20,674 nucleotides of DNA, taken from NCBI GenBank assembly GCA_023489205.1, contig JAMDDF010000131.1:1-20674 (forward strand), given 5' to 3'. This document shows positions 7,598 through 15,473 of this stretch, one piece after another. The DNA comes from Actinomycetota bacterium. Lineage in GTDB: Bacteria; Actinomycetota; Acidimicrobiia; Acidimicrobiales; Palsa-688. Position 1 is the first letter of the stretch; the number at the start of each line of letters is the position of its first letter. The notes under the pieces were generated by a model that was given only the letters and a program-made list of their open reading frames with translations, was not told the origin of the DNA and ran no database searches. Position numbers and translations under genes: made by a program.

Positions 7598-8518
7598 CTA
7601 ACGCTCCTGTAGGCGGACTTCGAAACTGTCCCTCAGTGCGTCCCCGATGAAGTTAAAGGCAACGACTATCAAGATGATCGCCACCAACGCCGGGTACACC
7701 TCCCACCAGTAACCGTCGGAGAGGAACGAGCTCCCCTGGGAGAGCATCTGGCCCCACGTGGCGGTGGGTGGGGGGAGCGAAAAGCCGAGGAACTGCAAGA
7801 TCGCCAAAACCAATATCGCGTCCGCGACCTGGAACGTGGCGTTCACGATGATCGTCCCTATGGCGTTGGGGATGATGTGGCGCAGCACGACCCGGCGTGA
7901 CCTCCCGCCCATGACCTTCACTGCCGACACGTACTCGCGAGTGCGCAGAGACAGCGTCTCACCTCGTACTAGCCTCGCTGGGCCGAGCCAAGAAAGCCCG
8001 GCAAGCACGACTATGAGCATCCACAGCGGAGTCCCATTTGGGGTCAACGTGGTCGCCACGAAGATGAAGAGGAAGACAATCGGGACCGCGAGGAGGATAT
8101 CGACGACTCGCATCATGATCGCGTCCACCACCTTGCCGAAGTACCCTGCGACCGCGCCGTACACGACCCCAAAGCAAGTAGCGACGACGGCAACTGCCAG
8201 CCCGATCTCTATCGAGCTCTGCCCGCCCACCATGAGCCGGCCCAAAATGTCATAGCCGTTGTTGTCGGTACCTAGCAGGTGTACCCCCGAGGGGGGGTCA
8301 TTACTGTTGAGGATGTTCGTGTAAGTCTGGTCGGTATGGTAGATAAGCGGACCCACGAAGCAAAACAGCACCATGAAAACCACTATCGCCACGCCGGCAA
8401 CTGCGAGCTTGTTTTTCGTGAAAGTCCGCAAGACCAGCTGGGCAAGGCTGCCCTGTTTGTAAACCTCTCCCCCCTCGGGGAAAGCCTCCTGCACGACGTC
8501 AGGGGTGACTGCGGACAT
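7598..8518 (-). CDS. Peptide/nickel-type ABC transporter permease, DppC-like
   Basis: Inner-membrane permease of 306 residues. An N-terminal cytoplasmic segment is followed by a first helix (about 38-58), a periplasmic loop with the family motif HLLGTDNNGYDILGRLMVGGQSS, and five more helices. The cytoplasmic coupling loop (EAA-type) is seen in EYVSAVKVMGGRSRRVVLRHIIPNAIG and contacts the ATPase. The C-terminal YWWEVYPALVAIILIVVAFNFIGDALRD is typical of DppC/OppC. It pairs with the DppB-like permease 18 bp upstream and precedes the fused ATPase by 7 bp, so translation of the three is probably linked. The ATG at 8518 is used; the ribosome site is weak (GAGG about 13 bases upstream). Confidence 0.94.
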   Translation of the reverse strand: MSAVTPDVVQEAFPEGGEVYKQGSLAQLVLRTFTKNKLAVAGVAIVVFMVLFCFVGPLIYHTDQTYTNILNSNDPPSGVHLLGTDNNGYDILGRLMVGGQSSIEIGLAVAVVATCFGVVYGAVAGYFGKVVDAIMMRVVDILLAVPIVFLFIFVATTLTPNGTPLWMLIVVLAGLSWLGPARLVRGETLSLRTREYVSAVKVMGGRSRRVVLRHIIPNAIGTIIVNATFQVADAILVLAILQFLGFSLPPPTATWGQMLSQGSSFLSDGYWWEVYPALVAIILIVVAFNFIGDALRDSFEVRLQER

Positions 8519-8536
8519 TAGCTTCAGTGCCTCATC

Positions 8537-9490
8537 TCAGTAGCGGACCCGCGGGTCGAGGACCGCATAGGCGATGTCGGCTAAAAGGTTGCCAAGCACT
8601 GTTGCGATGCCCACAAGGACGGTGATCCCAAGCATCGTCGGGAAGTCGTCCGTCGTCGCTGCAGTGAAGTACTCGAGGCCGAGGCCCTGGAAATTAAACA
8701 GCTCTTCGAGCACCAAGCCGGCGGTCAGTACCGCCGGCAGCGAGAGCCCGACAAGGGTCGTCACCGGCACAAGAGAGTTGCGCAACAGGTGCCGCCACAG
8801 CACTAGCCTCTCGGGTAACCCCTTGGCGCGCGCCGTCTTGATGTAGTCCTGCGCCAGGCTGTCGATCGCCGCAGACCTCATGTAGCGGGAAAAAAGGGCG
8901 TAAGTGACGAGCGTAAGGCTCGCGATCGGCAAGACCAGGCCAGCAGGGTGTGCGAGCATCGCCCCAACCGTGGTCCCCTGGGGGGCCTCCGATGGGAACA
9001 CCTTGATGCCGACAGCGAGCACCGAGATCAAGATCAGCCCTAGAGCGTAGGAAGGCATCGAGTAGAGCACGAAGGAGGTAGCGGTACCGACATAGTCCAC
9101 GGCCTGGTTGCGCTTCACGGCCTGAGCTACTCCCACCGGCACCGCTATCAGCACGGCCAGCACGAGGGAAGTGCCGACGAGCACCACGTCACGGGGCAGG
9201 TCGTTGGCGATAATGCTGTCAACACTGCGGTTCTGCTTGTAGGAGAAGCCGAGGTTCCCGTGGACAAGGTGGTCAAACCAGACCCAGTACTGGTACCAGA
9301 TCGGCGATAGGTAGCCGTTTTCCTTTTCCCAGGTACGGATCGCAACGGGGTTGGCGCGCGGGCCGAGGATGGCCCGCGCGATGCCCCCTGGGCCACCGGG
9401 GATGAGGTGCTCCATCCCAAACACGAGCATGGTCACACCTATTACGACCACGACCGACTGTAGGAGGCGCCGGATTATGTACCCGAACAC
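8537..9490 (-). CDS. Peptide/nickel-type ABC transporter permease, DppB-like
   Basis: A 317-residue integral membrane protein forming half of the import channel. It begins with the family's characteristic first helix (FGYIIRRLLQSVVVVIGVTMLVFGM) and has the periplasmic segment with PIWYQYWVWFDHLVHGNLGFSY. The coupling loop is AIDSLAQDYIKTARAKGLPERLVLWRHLLRNSLVPV, and the closing ADIAYAVLDPRVRY is nearly invariant in DppB/OppB. The start is GTG at 9490, preceded by GAGG with an eight-base spacer. It is 43 bp downstream of the binding-protein gene and 18 bp before DppC. Substrate (oligopeptide, dipeptide, nickel or other) is not decided by the permease. Confidence 0.95.
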   Translation of the reverse strand: MFGYIIRRLLQSVVVVIGVTMLVFGMEHLIPGGPGGIARAILGPRANPVAIRTWEKENGYLSPIWYQYWVWFDHLVHGNLGFSYKQNRSVDSIIANDLPRDVVLVGTSLVLAVLIAVPVGVAQAVKRNQAVDYVGTATSFVLYSMPSYALGLILISVLAVGIKVFPSEAPQGTTVGAMLAHPAGLVLPIASLTLVTYALFSRYMRSAAIDSLAQDYIKTARAKGLPERLVLWRHLLRNSLVPVTTLVGLSLPAVLTAGLVLEELFNFQGLGLEYFTAATTDDFPTMLGITVLVGIATVLGNLLADIAYAVLDPRVRY

Positions 9491-9533
9491 CTAAAACACC
9501 TCATCCGCGACATCGTTGCCTCGCCGTGGCCCC

Positions 9534-11492
9534 CTACTTGGTTAGGTACCAGGTCTCGGGAGTCAGGTTGGTGTAGACGTTGTTGTCGAAACCCCCGAGG
9601 TGCTTGGACACGAGGTCCACCGCAGCCGAGGTCGGGTTGCCCGTAGCGGTTGGGAAGAAGACCACCGGGACCTGGTCTTCCATGTACTTCTCGTAAGCCA
9701 CGAGCGTCGGGGCCGTCTTGCTCTCCGGCACGGTCGTCGTAGCGGCTATCAGGCGGTCAGCCGTCGTGTTGGAGTAGCCGGAAAAGTCCGATCCCGCACC
9801 AGTGGTGAACAGGGTCTCCCCGGTCGGCTCGTAGTCAGGCGCGTAGACCCACCCCGCACCCCAGTCGAGGGCCGTCCATGAGCACTTGGCAGAGGTCGGG
9901 GCCGCAAATCCGTGGGGCCCGCAGTTGATAGCCTTGCTCACTACTTGGGCGAAGGGGGCGGTGGACAGCTCGAGGTCAATGCCGACCTGGGCCGCCTGAG
10001 ACTTGAGGTCGAGCACCTCCTCCTCGGTCACCACGACGCCGCTTTGGTACTCGAGGTTGAACTTGAGCTGTAGGCCCTTCTTCACACCTGGGCCACACTT
10101 GGCTGGGTCGGCACAGTAGGCAACCTTCCCAGGCGCGACGTTGGCCCAGCCGTGGGCCTTCAGTATCTTTGCAGCATCGGAAAGGCTGAAGGGGTACGGG
10201 TTTTGGTACTCCGACTTTGCCGCGAACGGGCTGACAGGCGCAAGCGGTGCCGGTCCGTACGTGGGCACGGCGTAACCATCGAGGATCTTCTTGATCCACC
10301 CCTGCTGGTCAACCAGGTGCTGGAAGGCCTGGCGGAAATACAACTCCCGGAACACCGGCCCGAAGGTCGGGTTGCCAAGGTTGAGCGGGAAATAGGCGAT
10401 GCCATAGCTTGGGAAGTTGACCGCCGTGTAGCCCTCGGAGACCACGCTATTTAGCTGAGGGATGTACTCGTCAGGCAGCTCGGCCACTTGTAAAGCCTTG
10501 GGCCCCCCGGACTTCAGCTCGTTCAGGATCGCCTCGTCGGAGGTAAAGGGCACCTCTACGAACTTCGACAGCGAGGGCTTGGGAGACCCGCTGTAGTCAG
10601 GGTTGGGCACAAAAGTCGCCCGCCCAGTGGCAGTCATGCTCTGGAGCTTCCATGGCCCGTCGACGATAGACCAGTACTTGGAGCTGGCCCAGCTCGTCGG
10701 GTTGAGGGCCTCTTTGTTCAAGAAGCTGTAGACAGCGCGAGCACCCTTGATAGTGGTGTCAGGAAGGTTCTTCGCGCTCGGTGAGGGCGTGGGCGCGCTG
10801 GCAGAAGTCACGTCCCAGGCCATCGGCAGGGGCGTGATCTGCGAGAGTTCGTTGTAGAGGAACCAGGTCGGGTTATAGGACCTATTAAGGTGGAACACCA
10901 CCGTGCTCGAGTTGGGGTAGCTCATCGACTTCACGTTGTCGGGAAAGAAGCCGGGCGTGTAGTCGCACCAGCTGTCCTTGTTGGCGAACATCATGTTCAT
11001 CCAAAACTCGACATCACGGCTCGTGACAGGCTCGCCATCTGACCACTTCCACGACTTCAGCGTTACCGTCACCGTCGTGTCGTTGTTGGAGAACTTCGGG
11101 GGCTCGCCAACCGAGTAGTTGTAGTCCACCGTCGGCTTGTTGTAGTTGCCGAACCAGTAAAGGGGCCGGTACATGAGGTAGGTGAGCTGGCCGTAGTTCA
11201 TGGTCGAGCACACCTGAGGTGAGATGAAGGGGAAAATATAGGTGGGAGGGGCTTCTTGGCCCTCCATGAAATAGGCCGTCCCCCCAGAGATCTTCGTGCC
11301 CACCGCTGGCACTGCAGTGGTCGGGCCGAAGTTGCCAGCAGAGGACGCGGCATACGCGCTCGGGGCGCCGGCTAGCGACCCAGCGGCAGTGCCGACGGCG
11401 ACGGCCAAGACGGCCAGGGTTTGGAGCGGGGACCTCGCACGGGGCCGTTCAGTAGCCCTATCGGGCTTCAGCCCCGCAACATGGAAGTGCAT
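9534..11492 (-). CDS. Extracellular solute-binding protein, family 5 (peptide/nickel importer)
   Basis: A 652-residue secreted binding protein that delivers substrate to the permeases encoded next. The N-terminus has a basic region (residues 8-20), a hydrophobic stretch (LQTLAVLAVAVGTAAGSLAGA) and a likely signal-peptidase site after SAYA (about residue 48). I see no lipobox cysteine, which is unusual for a Gram-positive binding protein, so anchoring is unclear. The mature part has SBP_bac_5 features: LTYLMYRPLYWF, VTLKSWKWSDGEPVTSRDVEFW and the late LYFRQAFQHLVDQQGWIKKIL segment. At 652 residues it is somewhat long for the family. The ATG at 11492 has AAAGG nine bases upstream. It is the first gene of the importer operon; the upstream region holds a promoter-like module shared with secG. 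Confidence 0.93.
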   Translation of the reverse strand: MHFHVAGLKPDRATERPRARSPLQTLAVLAVAVGTAAGSLAGAPSAYAASSAGNFGPTTAVPAVGTKISGGTAYFMEGQEAPPTYIFPFISPQVCSTMNYGQLTYLMYRPLYWFGNYNKPTVDYNYSVGEPPKFSNNDTTVTVTLKSWKWSDGEPVTSRDVEFWMNMMFANKDSWCDYTPGFFPDNVKSMSYPNSSTVVFHLNRSYNPTWFLYNELSQITPLPMAWDVTSASAPTPSPSAKNLPDTTIKGARAVYSFLNKEALNPTSWASSKYWSIVDGPWKLQSMTATGRATFVPNPDYSGSPKPSLSKFVEVPFTSDEAILNELKSGGPKALQVAELPDEYIPQLNSVVSEGYTAVNFPSYGIAYFPLNLGNPTFGPVFRELYFRQAFQHLVDQQGWIKKILDGYAVPTYGPAPLAPVSPFAAKSEYQNPYPFSLSDAAKILKAHGWANVAPGKVAYCADPAKCGPGVKKGLQLKFNLEYQSGVVVTEEEVLDLKSQAAQVGIDLELSTAPFAQVVSKAINCGPHGFAAPTSAKCSWTALDWGAGWVYAPDYEPTGETLFTTGAGSDFSGYSNTTADRLIAATTTVPESKTAPTLVAYEKYMEDQVPVVFFPTATGNPTSAAVDLVSKHLGGFDNNVYTNLTPETWYLTK

Positions 11493-11555
11493 ACTGTGCG
11501 CCTTTCACTTATGAGCAGGCAACGTGCCGGCCAGCTGGGGCAGCAGGGCCACAGG

Positions 11556-11661
11556 CATTGGCGAAACCCCTCGTCATCCCCCGCTATGCAACAAAGCTGA
11601 ACTCTTGCGCTGGGACGCCGAGCCCGATGCCTGCCGCGACCACGACCCACGCGATCACCAG
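11556..11661 (-). pseudogene. Decayed duplicate of the secG 5' end (first ~35 codons), with a possible 24-residue leader peptide
   Basis: The 331 bp between secG and the solute-binding protein gene hold no intact gene, but they hold a copy of the start of secG. From 11661 downward, 26 of the first 28 bases equal those from the secG ATG (12057); the ATG has become CTG. Similarity fades, then returns with one extra base (secG CTTGCTGCACAGCGG; here CTTTGTTGCATAGCGG) and again near secG codon 35, at the same distance from the start. An AGGAGG is kept in front. Read from GTG 11658 to TAG 11584-11586, the frame gives 24 residues: a hydrophobic MIAWVVVAAGIGLGV, then PAQEFSFVA. It could be a translated leader of the importer operon, but decay is the simpler reading. 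No other gene is seen in 11493-11823. Confidence 0.65.
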
Positions 11662-11735
11662 CCAGCACCTCCTCCTACCTCGGTGTTAGTTCCTCGGGCA
11701 CCGGCCTGTTTGGGCTTGGGCCGGGTTAACGTGCA

Positions 11736-11771
11736 AAGATAGCAGGCTCGGGCGCGTCCCACGGTGCGCCC
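11736..11771 (-). promoter_or_regulatory. Candidate promoter/operator for the peptide importer operon, copied from the secG promoter
   Basis: On the minus strand, TATCTT (11741-11736) resembles a -10 box and is preceded by TGC as in extended -10 promoters. Eight bases further upstream is an inverted repeat, GGGCGC / GCGCCC (11771-11766 and 11755-11750), with a 10-base loop. The same arrangement stands in front of secG at the same distance from the start codon (19 of 23 bases identical between 11728-11750 and 12121-12143). Conservation of the box and of a hairpin with the same loop length, in otherwise diverged DNA, suggests function. Placing the -35 at CCGTGG in the loop is a guess. Confidence 0.4.
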
Positions 11772-11823
11772 AGGCCACAGCCTCCCCGCTAACTACCAGG
11801 CGCCGTGAAGGTGCCCCGAAAGC

Positions 11824-12057
11824 TCACCCCAAGCGGATGGCCAGGATGGTCGTGGTGAAGCCGAAGGCGATGGCCGTGAAAATCGTGAAGCGGTCGAGGT
11901 TGCGCTCTACGACACTCGAAGCGGCTGCAGCCGAGCCCAACCCGCCTCCGAACATCTCCGAAAGCCCGCCACCCTTGCCGCTGTGCAGCAAGATGGACAC
12001 CACCAGGCCCGCGCACAGCAAAATATGCACCGCGACCACGACCCACGTGATCACCAT
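11824..12057 (-). CDS. secG: SecG subunit of the Sec translocon
   Basis: A 77-residue membrane protein that assists SecYE and SecA in protein export. It has two hydrophobic helices (about 3-24 and 55-75). Between them is the family's conserved loop, seen here as LHSGKGGGLSEMFGGGLGSAAAASSVVERNLDRFT, which carries the diagnostic GKGGGLS and FGGG motifs. The length fits the family. The ATG at 12057 follows AGGAGG after ten bases. It is downstream of tpiA on the same strand, as in many actinobacteria, but with 186 bp between them and a promoter-like module of its own, so it is probably not solely dependent on the glycolytic operon. Confidence 0.95.
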   Translation of the reverse strand: MVITWVVVAVHILLCAGLVVSILLHSGKGGGLSEMFGGGLGSAAAASSVVERNLDRFTIFTAIAFGFTTTILAIRLG

Positions 12058-12128
12058 CTAGGCACTACCTCCTGTCGTCTCGCTGCTCGTCCACGGCCAC
12101 CGACCACTGCTCCACTAGCCAACGCGCC

Positions 12129-12161
12129 AAGATACCAGGCCCGCGCCTTCACCACAGCGCG
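12129..12161 (-). promoter_or_regulatory. Candidate secG promoter with upstream inverted repeat
   Basis: In the 186-bp tpiA-secG gap, the minus strand reads TATCTT at 12134-12129. It is preceded by an inverted repeat CGCGC / GCGCG (12161-12157 and 12146-12142) with a 10-base loop, seven bases away. The same box, hairpin and spacing recur at 11736-11771. With a 17-base spacer the -35 position reads CTGTGG, similar to CCGTGG in the copy. The pairing is short and GC-rich, so the hairpin alone is weak evidence; the conservation between the two copies is the main support. Confidence 0.4.
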
Positions 12162-12243
12162 CCGCCCTGGGCCTTAAGTACGCTTCGGGAAAACCGACGC
12201 GGCCACTGGGGGCCCCTATGTGCACTCAACCAGATTAACCCGC

Positions 12244-13098
12244 TCACCTGGCCGGCTGGCCCAACCTCACTATCTGCGCGAAACGGTCAGCGTCGAGGCT
12301 CGCCCCACCGACCAGTGCGCCGTCGATGTCGTCCTCGGCCATCAGCTCTGCGATGTTGTCGGGTGTCACCGAGCCCCCGTACTGCACCCTCGTCCCATAG
12401 GCGACCTCGGCCCCGTAGTGCTCGGCCAGCCAGGAACGCACGGCTTTGCAAACAGCCTCGGCGTCGGCCGCGCTGGCCGTGCGCCCAGTCCCGATCGCCC
12501 AGATGGGCTCGTAGGCGATCACGACGCTGCCCATAGCCTCTGGCGAGATCCCCCGGAGGTCGGCCTCGAGCTGCCCGAGGACCTTGGCCTCAGTGACACC
12601 AGCCTCCCGCTCGTCGAGCGTCTCACCCACGCACAAGATGGGGCGCATCTTGTGGCGCAGTACCGCCAAGAGCTTCTTGTTGACCACCTCGTCGCTCTCG
12701 GCGAAGTGCTGCCGACGCTCAGAGTGGCCAACGATCACGTATGAGACGTTGAGCTTGGCGAGCATGACCGGGCTCACCTCGCCGGTAAAGGCCCCGGAGT
12801 CCTCGTAGAACACATCTTGAGCACCGAGGGCGATCGGCACGTCGTCCGCATCAAGCAGGGTTTGGACAGAGCGAAGAGAGGTGAACGCCGGGTGCACCGA
12901 CACCTCAGCGCGATCGTAATCAGCGGGCGAGAGCGTATAGGAGAGCTTCTGCACGACGGCGATCGCGTCGAGGTGAGTGTGGTGCATCTTCCAGTTGCCG
13001 CTGACCAGCGGCTTGCGGGGCCTAGCCTTAGCGCTCCCACCCCGGCTCGCTGCGTCGGCGGGGCTCGAGGGCCCCGCCGACGCCGTTGGCTCGGTCAC
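12244..13098 (-). CDS. tpiA: Triosephosphate isomerase
   Basis: Interconverts dihydroxyacetone phosphate and glyceraldehyde 3-phosphate in the cytoplasm. With the GTG start at 13098 the protein has 284 residues. Catalytic residues are in place: Asn35 and Lys37 in SGNWKM, His125 in IVGHSERRQ, and Glu197 in AYEPIWAIGTG. The phosphate-binding C-terminal motifs VQYGGSVTPDN and GALVGGASLDADRF are also seen. The open frame continues upstream into pgk, but the GTG overlaps the pgk stop as GTGA, the usual translational coupling, so that start is preferred. It leaves an unusual N-terminal extension of about 27 residues rich in Ala, Ser, Pro and Arg; typical enzymes are nearer 250-260 residues. An internal start closer to the barrel cannot be excluded. 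Confidence 0.96.
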   Translation of the reverse strand: MTEPTASAGPSSPADAASRGGSAKARPRKPLVSGNWKMHHTHLDAIAVVQKLSYTLSPADYDRAEVSVHPAFTSLRSVQTLLDADDVPIALGAQDVFYEDSGAFTGEVSPVMLAKLNVSYVIVGHSERRQHFAESDEVVNKKLLAVLRHKMRPILCVGETLDEREAGVTEAKVLGQLEADLRGISPEAMGSVVIAYEPIWAIGTGRTASAADAEAVCKAVRSWLAEHYGAEVAYGTRVQYGGSVTPDNIAELMAEDDIDGALVGGASLDADRFAQIVRLGQPAR

Positions 13099-14273
13099 CC
13101 TTTCGCCTTCTCTCGCTCCGCAGCCTTCCTCAGCGCGGCCAGACCAGGGAGGTCGCCCTTCTCGATGAACTCGAGCGAGGCACCCCCGCCCGTCGAGAGG
13201 TGGTCGACCTTGCCATCGAGGCCGAACTTCTTGAGCGCGCTCGCACTGTCCCCGCCACCCACCACACTGAACGCCTTGGTCGAGGCAACCGCCTCGGCAA
13301 CAGTGCGCGTGCCGGCGGCAAAGCGGGCGTCTTCGAAGACCCCCATAGGGCCGTTCCAAAACACCGTCGACGCAGCGGCGATCTCGTCAGCAAAGGCCGC
13401 CGCGGTACCCGAACCGATGTCGAGGCCGAGCCAGCCATCGGGGACGTCCTGGCCAACCTCGCGCAACTCGCCCGAGGGCTCCTTGCCCGCCCCGAACGCA
13501 CCGTCGGGAGACAGAGCCACGATGTCAGTCGGCAGCACTATCTTCTTGCCGCTGGCGTGGGCCGATACGAGCAACCGCTTGCAGTTTTCGACAAACTCGT
13601 GTTCGAGGAGGGAGCCCCCGGTGGCGTGGCCCTCGGAAGCAAGGAACGTGAAGCACATGCCGCCGCCCACGAGGATCGTGTCGACCTTTTCGAGGAGGGC
13701 ATCGATGACGCCCAACTTGTCGGAAACCTTGGCACCGCCCAGTACCGCGACGAAGGGACGCGCGGGCTTTTGGAGCAGGCCATCGAGCACCTCTACCTCC
13801 CGGGCCAGCACTCTGCCCGCAGCTGAGGGCAGGAACTGTGGTGGACCTACGATCGAGGCATGCGCCCTGTGGGCGGCACCGAACGCGTCGTCAACGTAGA
13901 GGTCCTGATTTTCCACCAAAGACTTCACGAACTCGGGGTCATTGCCCTCCTCACCTGGGTTGTAGCGCAGGTTCTCCAAAAGCTCGACCCGGCTCGTGTC
14001 GGCTCCCTTGGCCCGCAGGAGCTCCATTAGGTGCTCGCGCACCGGGGCGATCGAGTACTTGGGGTCAGGCTTGCCCTTGGGCCGGCCGAGGTGGCTACAC
14101 ACCGTGAGCTTGGCCGCCCCCTTGTCGAGCAGCCAAGTGAGCGTGTCGATCGGTAAGCGGATCCGCAAGTCGTCGGTTATTACGCCGTTAGCAATGGGGA
14201 CGTTGAAGTCGCAGCGTACGAGAACCGCCTTGCCGGCTACCGGCGGCAGGTCCTCCAAGACGGGTAGGTCCAT
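13095..14273 (-). CDS. pgk: Phosphoglycerate kinase
   Basis: Transfers the acyl phosphate of 1,3-bisphosphoglycerate to ADP in glycolysis. The chain has 392 residues, a normal length. Seen in order: VLVRCDFNVP (17-26), the substrate-binding TVCSHLGRPKGKPDPK (57-72), ELLENLRYNPGEE, DDAFGAAHRAHAS, the hinge region VLGGAKVSDKLGVI, PTDIVAL, TVFWNGPMGVFE and the nucleotide-binding VVGGGDSASAL followed by STGGGASLEF. All expected motifs are present. It starts at ATG 14273, 6 bp after the gap stop codon, and its TGA overlaps the tpiA GTG start by four bases. The strongest ribosome-site candidate lies within the 3' end of gap, which suggests coupling. Confidence 0.97.
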   Translation of the reverse strand: MDLPVLEDLPPVAGKAVLVRCDFNVPIANGVITDDLRIRLPIDTLTWLLDKGAAKLTVCSHLGRPKGKPDPKYSIAPVREHLMELLRAKGADTSRVELLENLRYNPGEEGNDPEFVKSLVENQDLYVDDAFGAAHRAHASIVGPPQFLPSAAGRVLAREVEVLDGLLQKPARPFVAVLGGAKVSDKLGVIDALLEKVDTILVGGGMCFTFLASEGHATGGSLLEHEFVENCKRLLVSAHASGKKIVLPTDIVALSPDGAFGAGKEPSGELREVGQDVPDGWLGLDIGSGTAAAFADEIAAASTVFWNGPMGVFEDARFAAGTRTVAEAVASTKAFSVVGGGDSASALKKFGLDGKVDHLSTGGGASLEFIEKGDLPGLAALRKAAEREKAKG

Positions 14274-14279
14274 GGCCAG

Positions 14280-15284
14280 CTACTTGCGCCCCACGATGAG
14301 GGTAAGGTCGACCAGGCGGTTGGAGTAGCCCCATTCGTTGTCGTACCATCCGAACACCTTCACCAGCGAACCAAAAGCCATGGTGAGCTTCGAGTCGAAG
14401 GTGACCGACGCGGGCGAGCCAACAATGTCGGAAGAAACGATGGGCTCGTCTGTATAGGCGACGACCTTGGAAAGAGGCCCGGTAGTGGCGGCCTTTTTGA
14501 ACGCCTCGTTAACTTCTTCGGGCGTGACCTCCCGTGCAAGTATGCCCGTAAAGTCCGTGATGGAGCCGTCCGAAACCGGGACCCGGAGCGCCGAGCCATT
14601 GAGGCGGCCCTTCATCTTCGGTATCACAAGGCTCGTCGCCCGGGCAGCGCCGGTGCTGGTCGGGATGATGTTGACCGCGGCAGCGCGAGCACGACGGAGG
14701 TCCTTGTGGACGAGGTCCAAGATGTTCTGGTCGTTGGTGTAACCATGGACGGTTGTCATTAGGCCTTTTTCGACGCCAAAGGCATCGTCGAGGACCTTGA
14801 TCATCGGGACAAAGCAGTTGGTCGTGCAGCTCCCGTTAGAGATCACGTGGTGCTTCGAAGGGTCATAGGTGTCGTCGTTGACGCCGACCACGAAGGTGGC
14901 GTCCACGTTGGACCCTGGCGCCGAGATTATGACCCGCTTGGCGCCAGCAGCGAGGTGAGCCTTGGCCTTTTCCCCATCGGTGAACTTGCCCGTCGACTCT
15001 ATGACGACATCAGCCCCGAGCTTCGCCCACGGGAGGTTGGCAGGGTCCTTTTCTGAAAAGATCTTAAAGGATTGAGGCCCAACGGCGATCGTGTCCTCAG
15101 ACACCTTGACCTCGTGCTTCAGCACGCCAAACGTCGAGTCGTACTTCAAGAGATGGGCGTTCGCCTCGGGTGACGCCAAGTCATTGGCGGCCACGACCTC
15201 GATGTCGGCGCCCGAGTCCAGCACGGCACGCAAGAAGTTGCGCCCGATACGGCCGAACCCGTTGATCCCTACCCTGACAGCCAT
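14280..15284 (-). CDS. gap: Glyceraldehyde-3-phosphate dehydrogenase, type I
   Basis: Oxidises glyceraldehyde 3-phosphate to 1,3-bisphosphoglycerate with NAD. The chain has 334 residues. The Rossmann motif INGFGRIGRNFLRA (7-20) and Asp35 in VAANDLASP favour NAD over NADP. The active-site block VISNGSCTTNC (148-157) holds the nucleophile Cys153, and His180 lies in TTVHGYTNDQ. NIIPTSTGAA and the C-terminal WYDNEWGYSNRLVDL are typical. A clear AAGGAG sits eight bases before ATG 15284, the best ribosome site of the glycolytic cluster. It is the first gene of gap-pgk-tpiA, with 189 bp upstream available for a promoter. No frame defects are seen. Confidence 0.97.
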   Translation of the reverse strand: MAVRVGINGFGRIGRNFLRAVLDSGADIEVVAANDLASPEANAHLLKYDSTFGVLKHEVKVSEDTIAVGPQSFKIFSEKDPANLPWAKLGADVVIESTGKFTDGEKAKAHLAAGAKRVIISAPGSNVDATFVVGVNDDTYDPSKHHVISNGSCTTNCFVPMIKVLDDAFGVEKGLMTTVHGYTNDQNILDLVHKDLRRARAAAVNIIPTSTGAARATSLVIPKMKGRLNGSALRVPVSDGSITDFTGILAREVTPEEVNEAFKKAATTGPLSKVVAYTDEPIVSSDIVGSPASVTFDSKLTMAFGSLVKVFGWYDNEWGYSNRLVDLTLIVGRK

Positions 15285-15473
15285 GTCTTTTCTCCTTCGT
15301 ACAATTTGGTTGACCTTCGTTATCCATGGTCGAGTCTAGGCGAACACTGCCGCGCCTCTTGGCGGGGACCACGACCCTGGCCACCGGGACTTTGGTCCTA
15401 TGGCCGGCCCGGCTCCAAGAGGGCTTTTCCCTGTCCGCTCCCTGTCCGCCGGTCCTAGGGGGCACATGGGGAC
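15285..15473. other. Intergenic region upstream of gap with small direct and inverted repeats
   Basis: This 189-bp gap probably carries the gap promoter, but I cannot place -35 and -10 boxes with confidence; TAGACT near 15337 on the minus strand is one -10 candidate. Two copies of CTGTCCGC lie at 15431-15438 and 15442-15449. Two CCTAGG palindromes (15454-15459 and 15473-15478) are set 19 bp apart inside GGTCC...GGACC arms. The right-hand one contains the TAG stop of the upstream gene. The pair could form a hairpin directly after that stop, but no T-run follows. Confidence 0.35.

Noticed and set aside
11468..11668. 66-codon frame upstream of and into the binding-protein gene
   Set aside because: It starts one frame off the secG-like copy, has an unnatural Arg/Cys-rich composition, and overlaps the start of the binding-protein gene.
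12208..12216. GGGGCCCC palindrome after tpiA as a terminator
   Set aside because: It has no loop and no T-run, so it cannot form an intrinsic terminator hairpin.
12817..13899. Long plus-strand open frames (up to 360 codons) opposite tpiA and pgk
   Set aside because: They lie wholly antisense to two well-conserved enzymes, have no recognisable motifs and show the Arg/Ser/Pro-rich composition typical of high-GC shadow frames.
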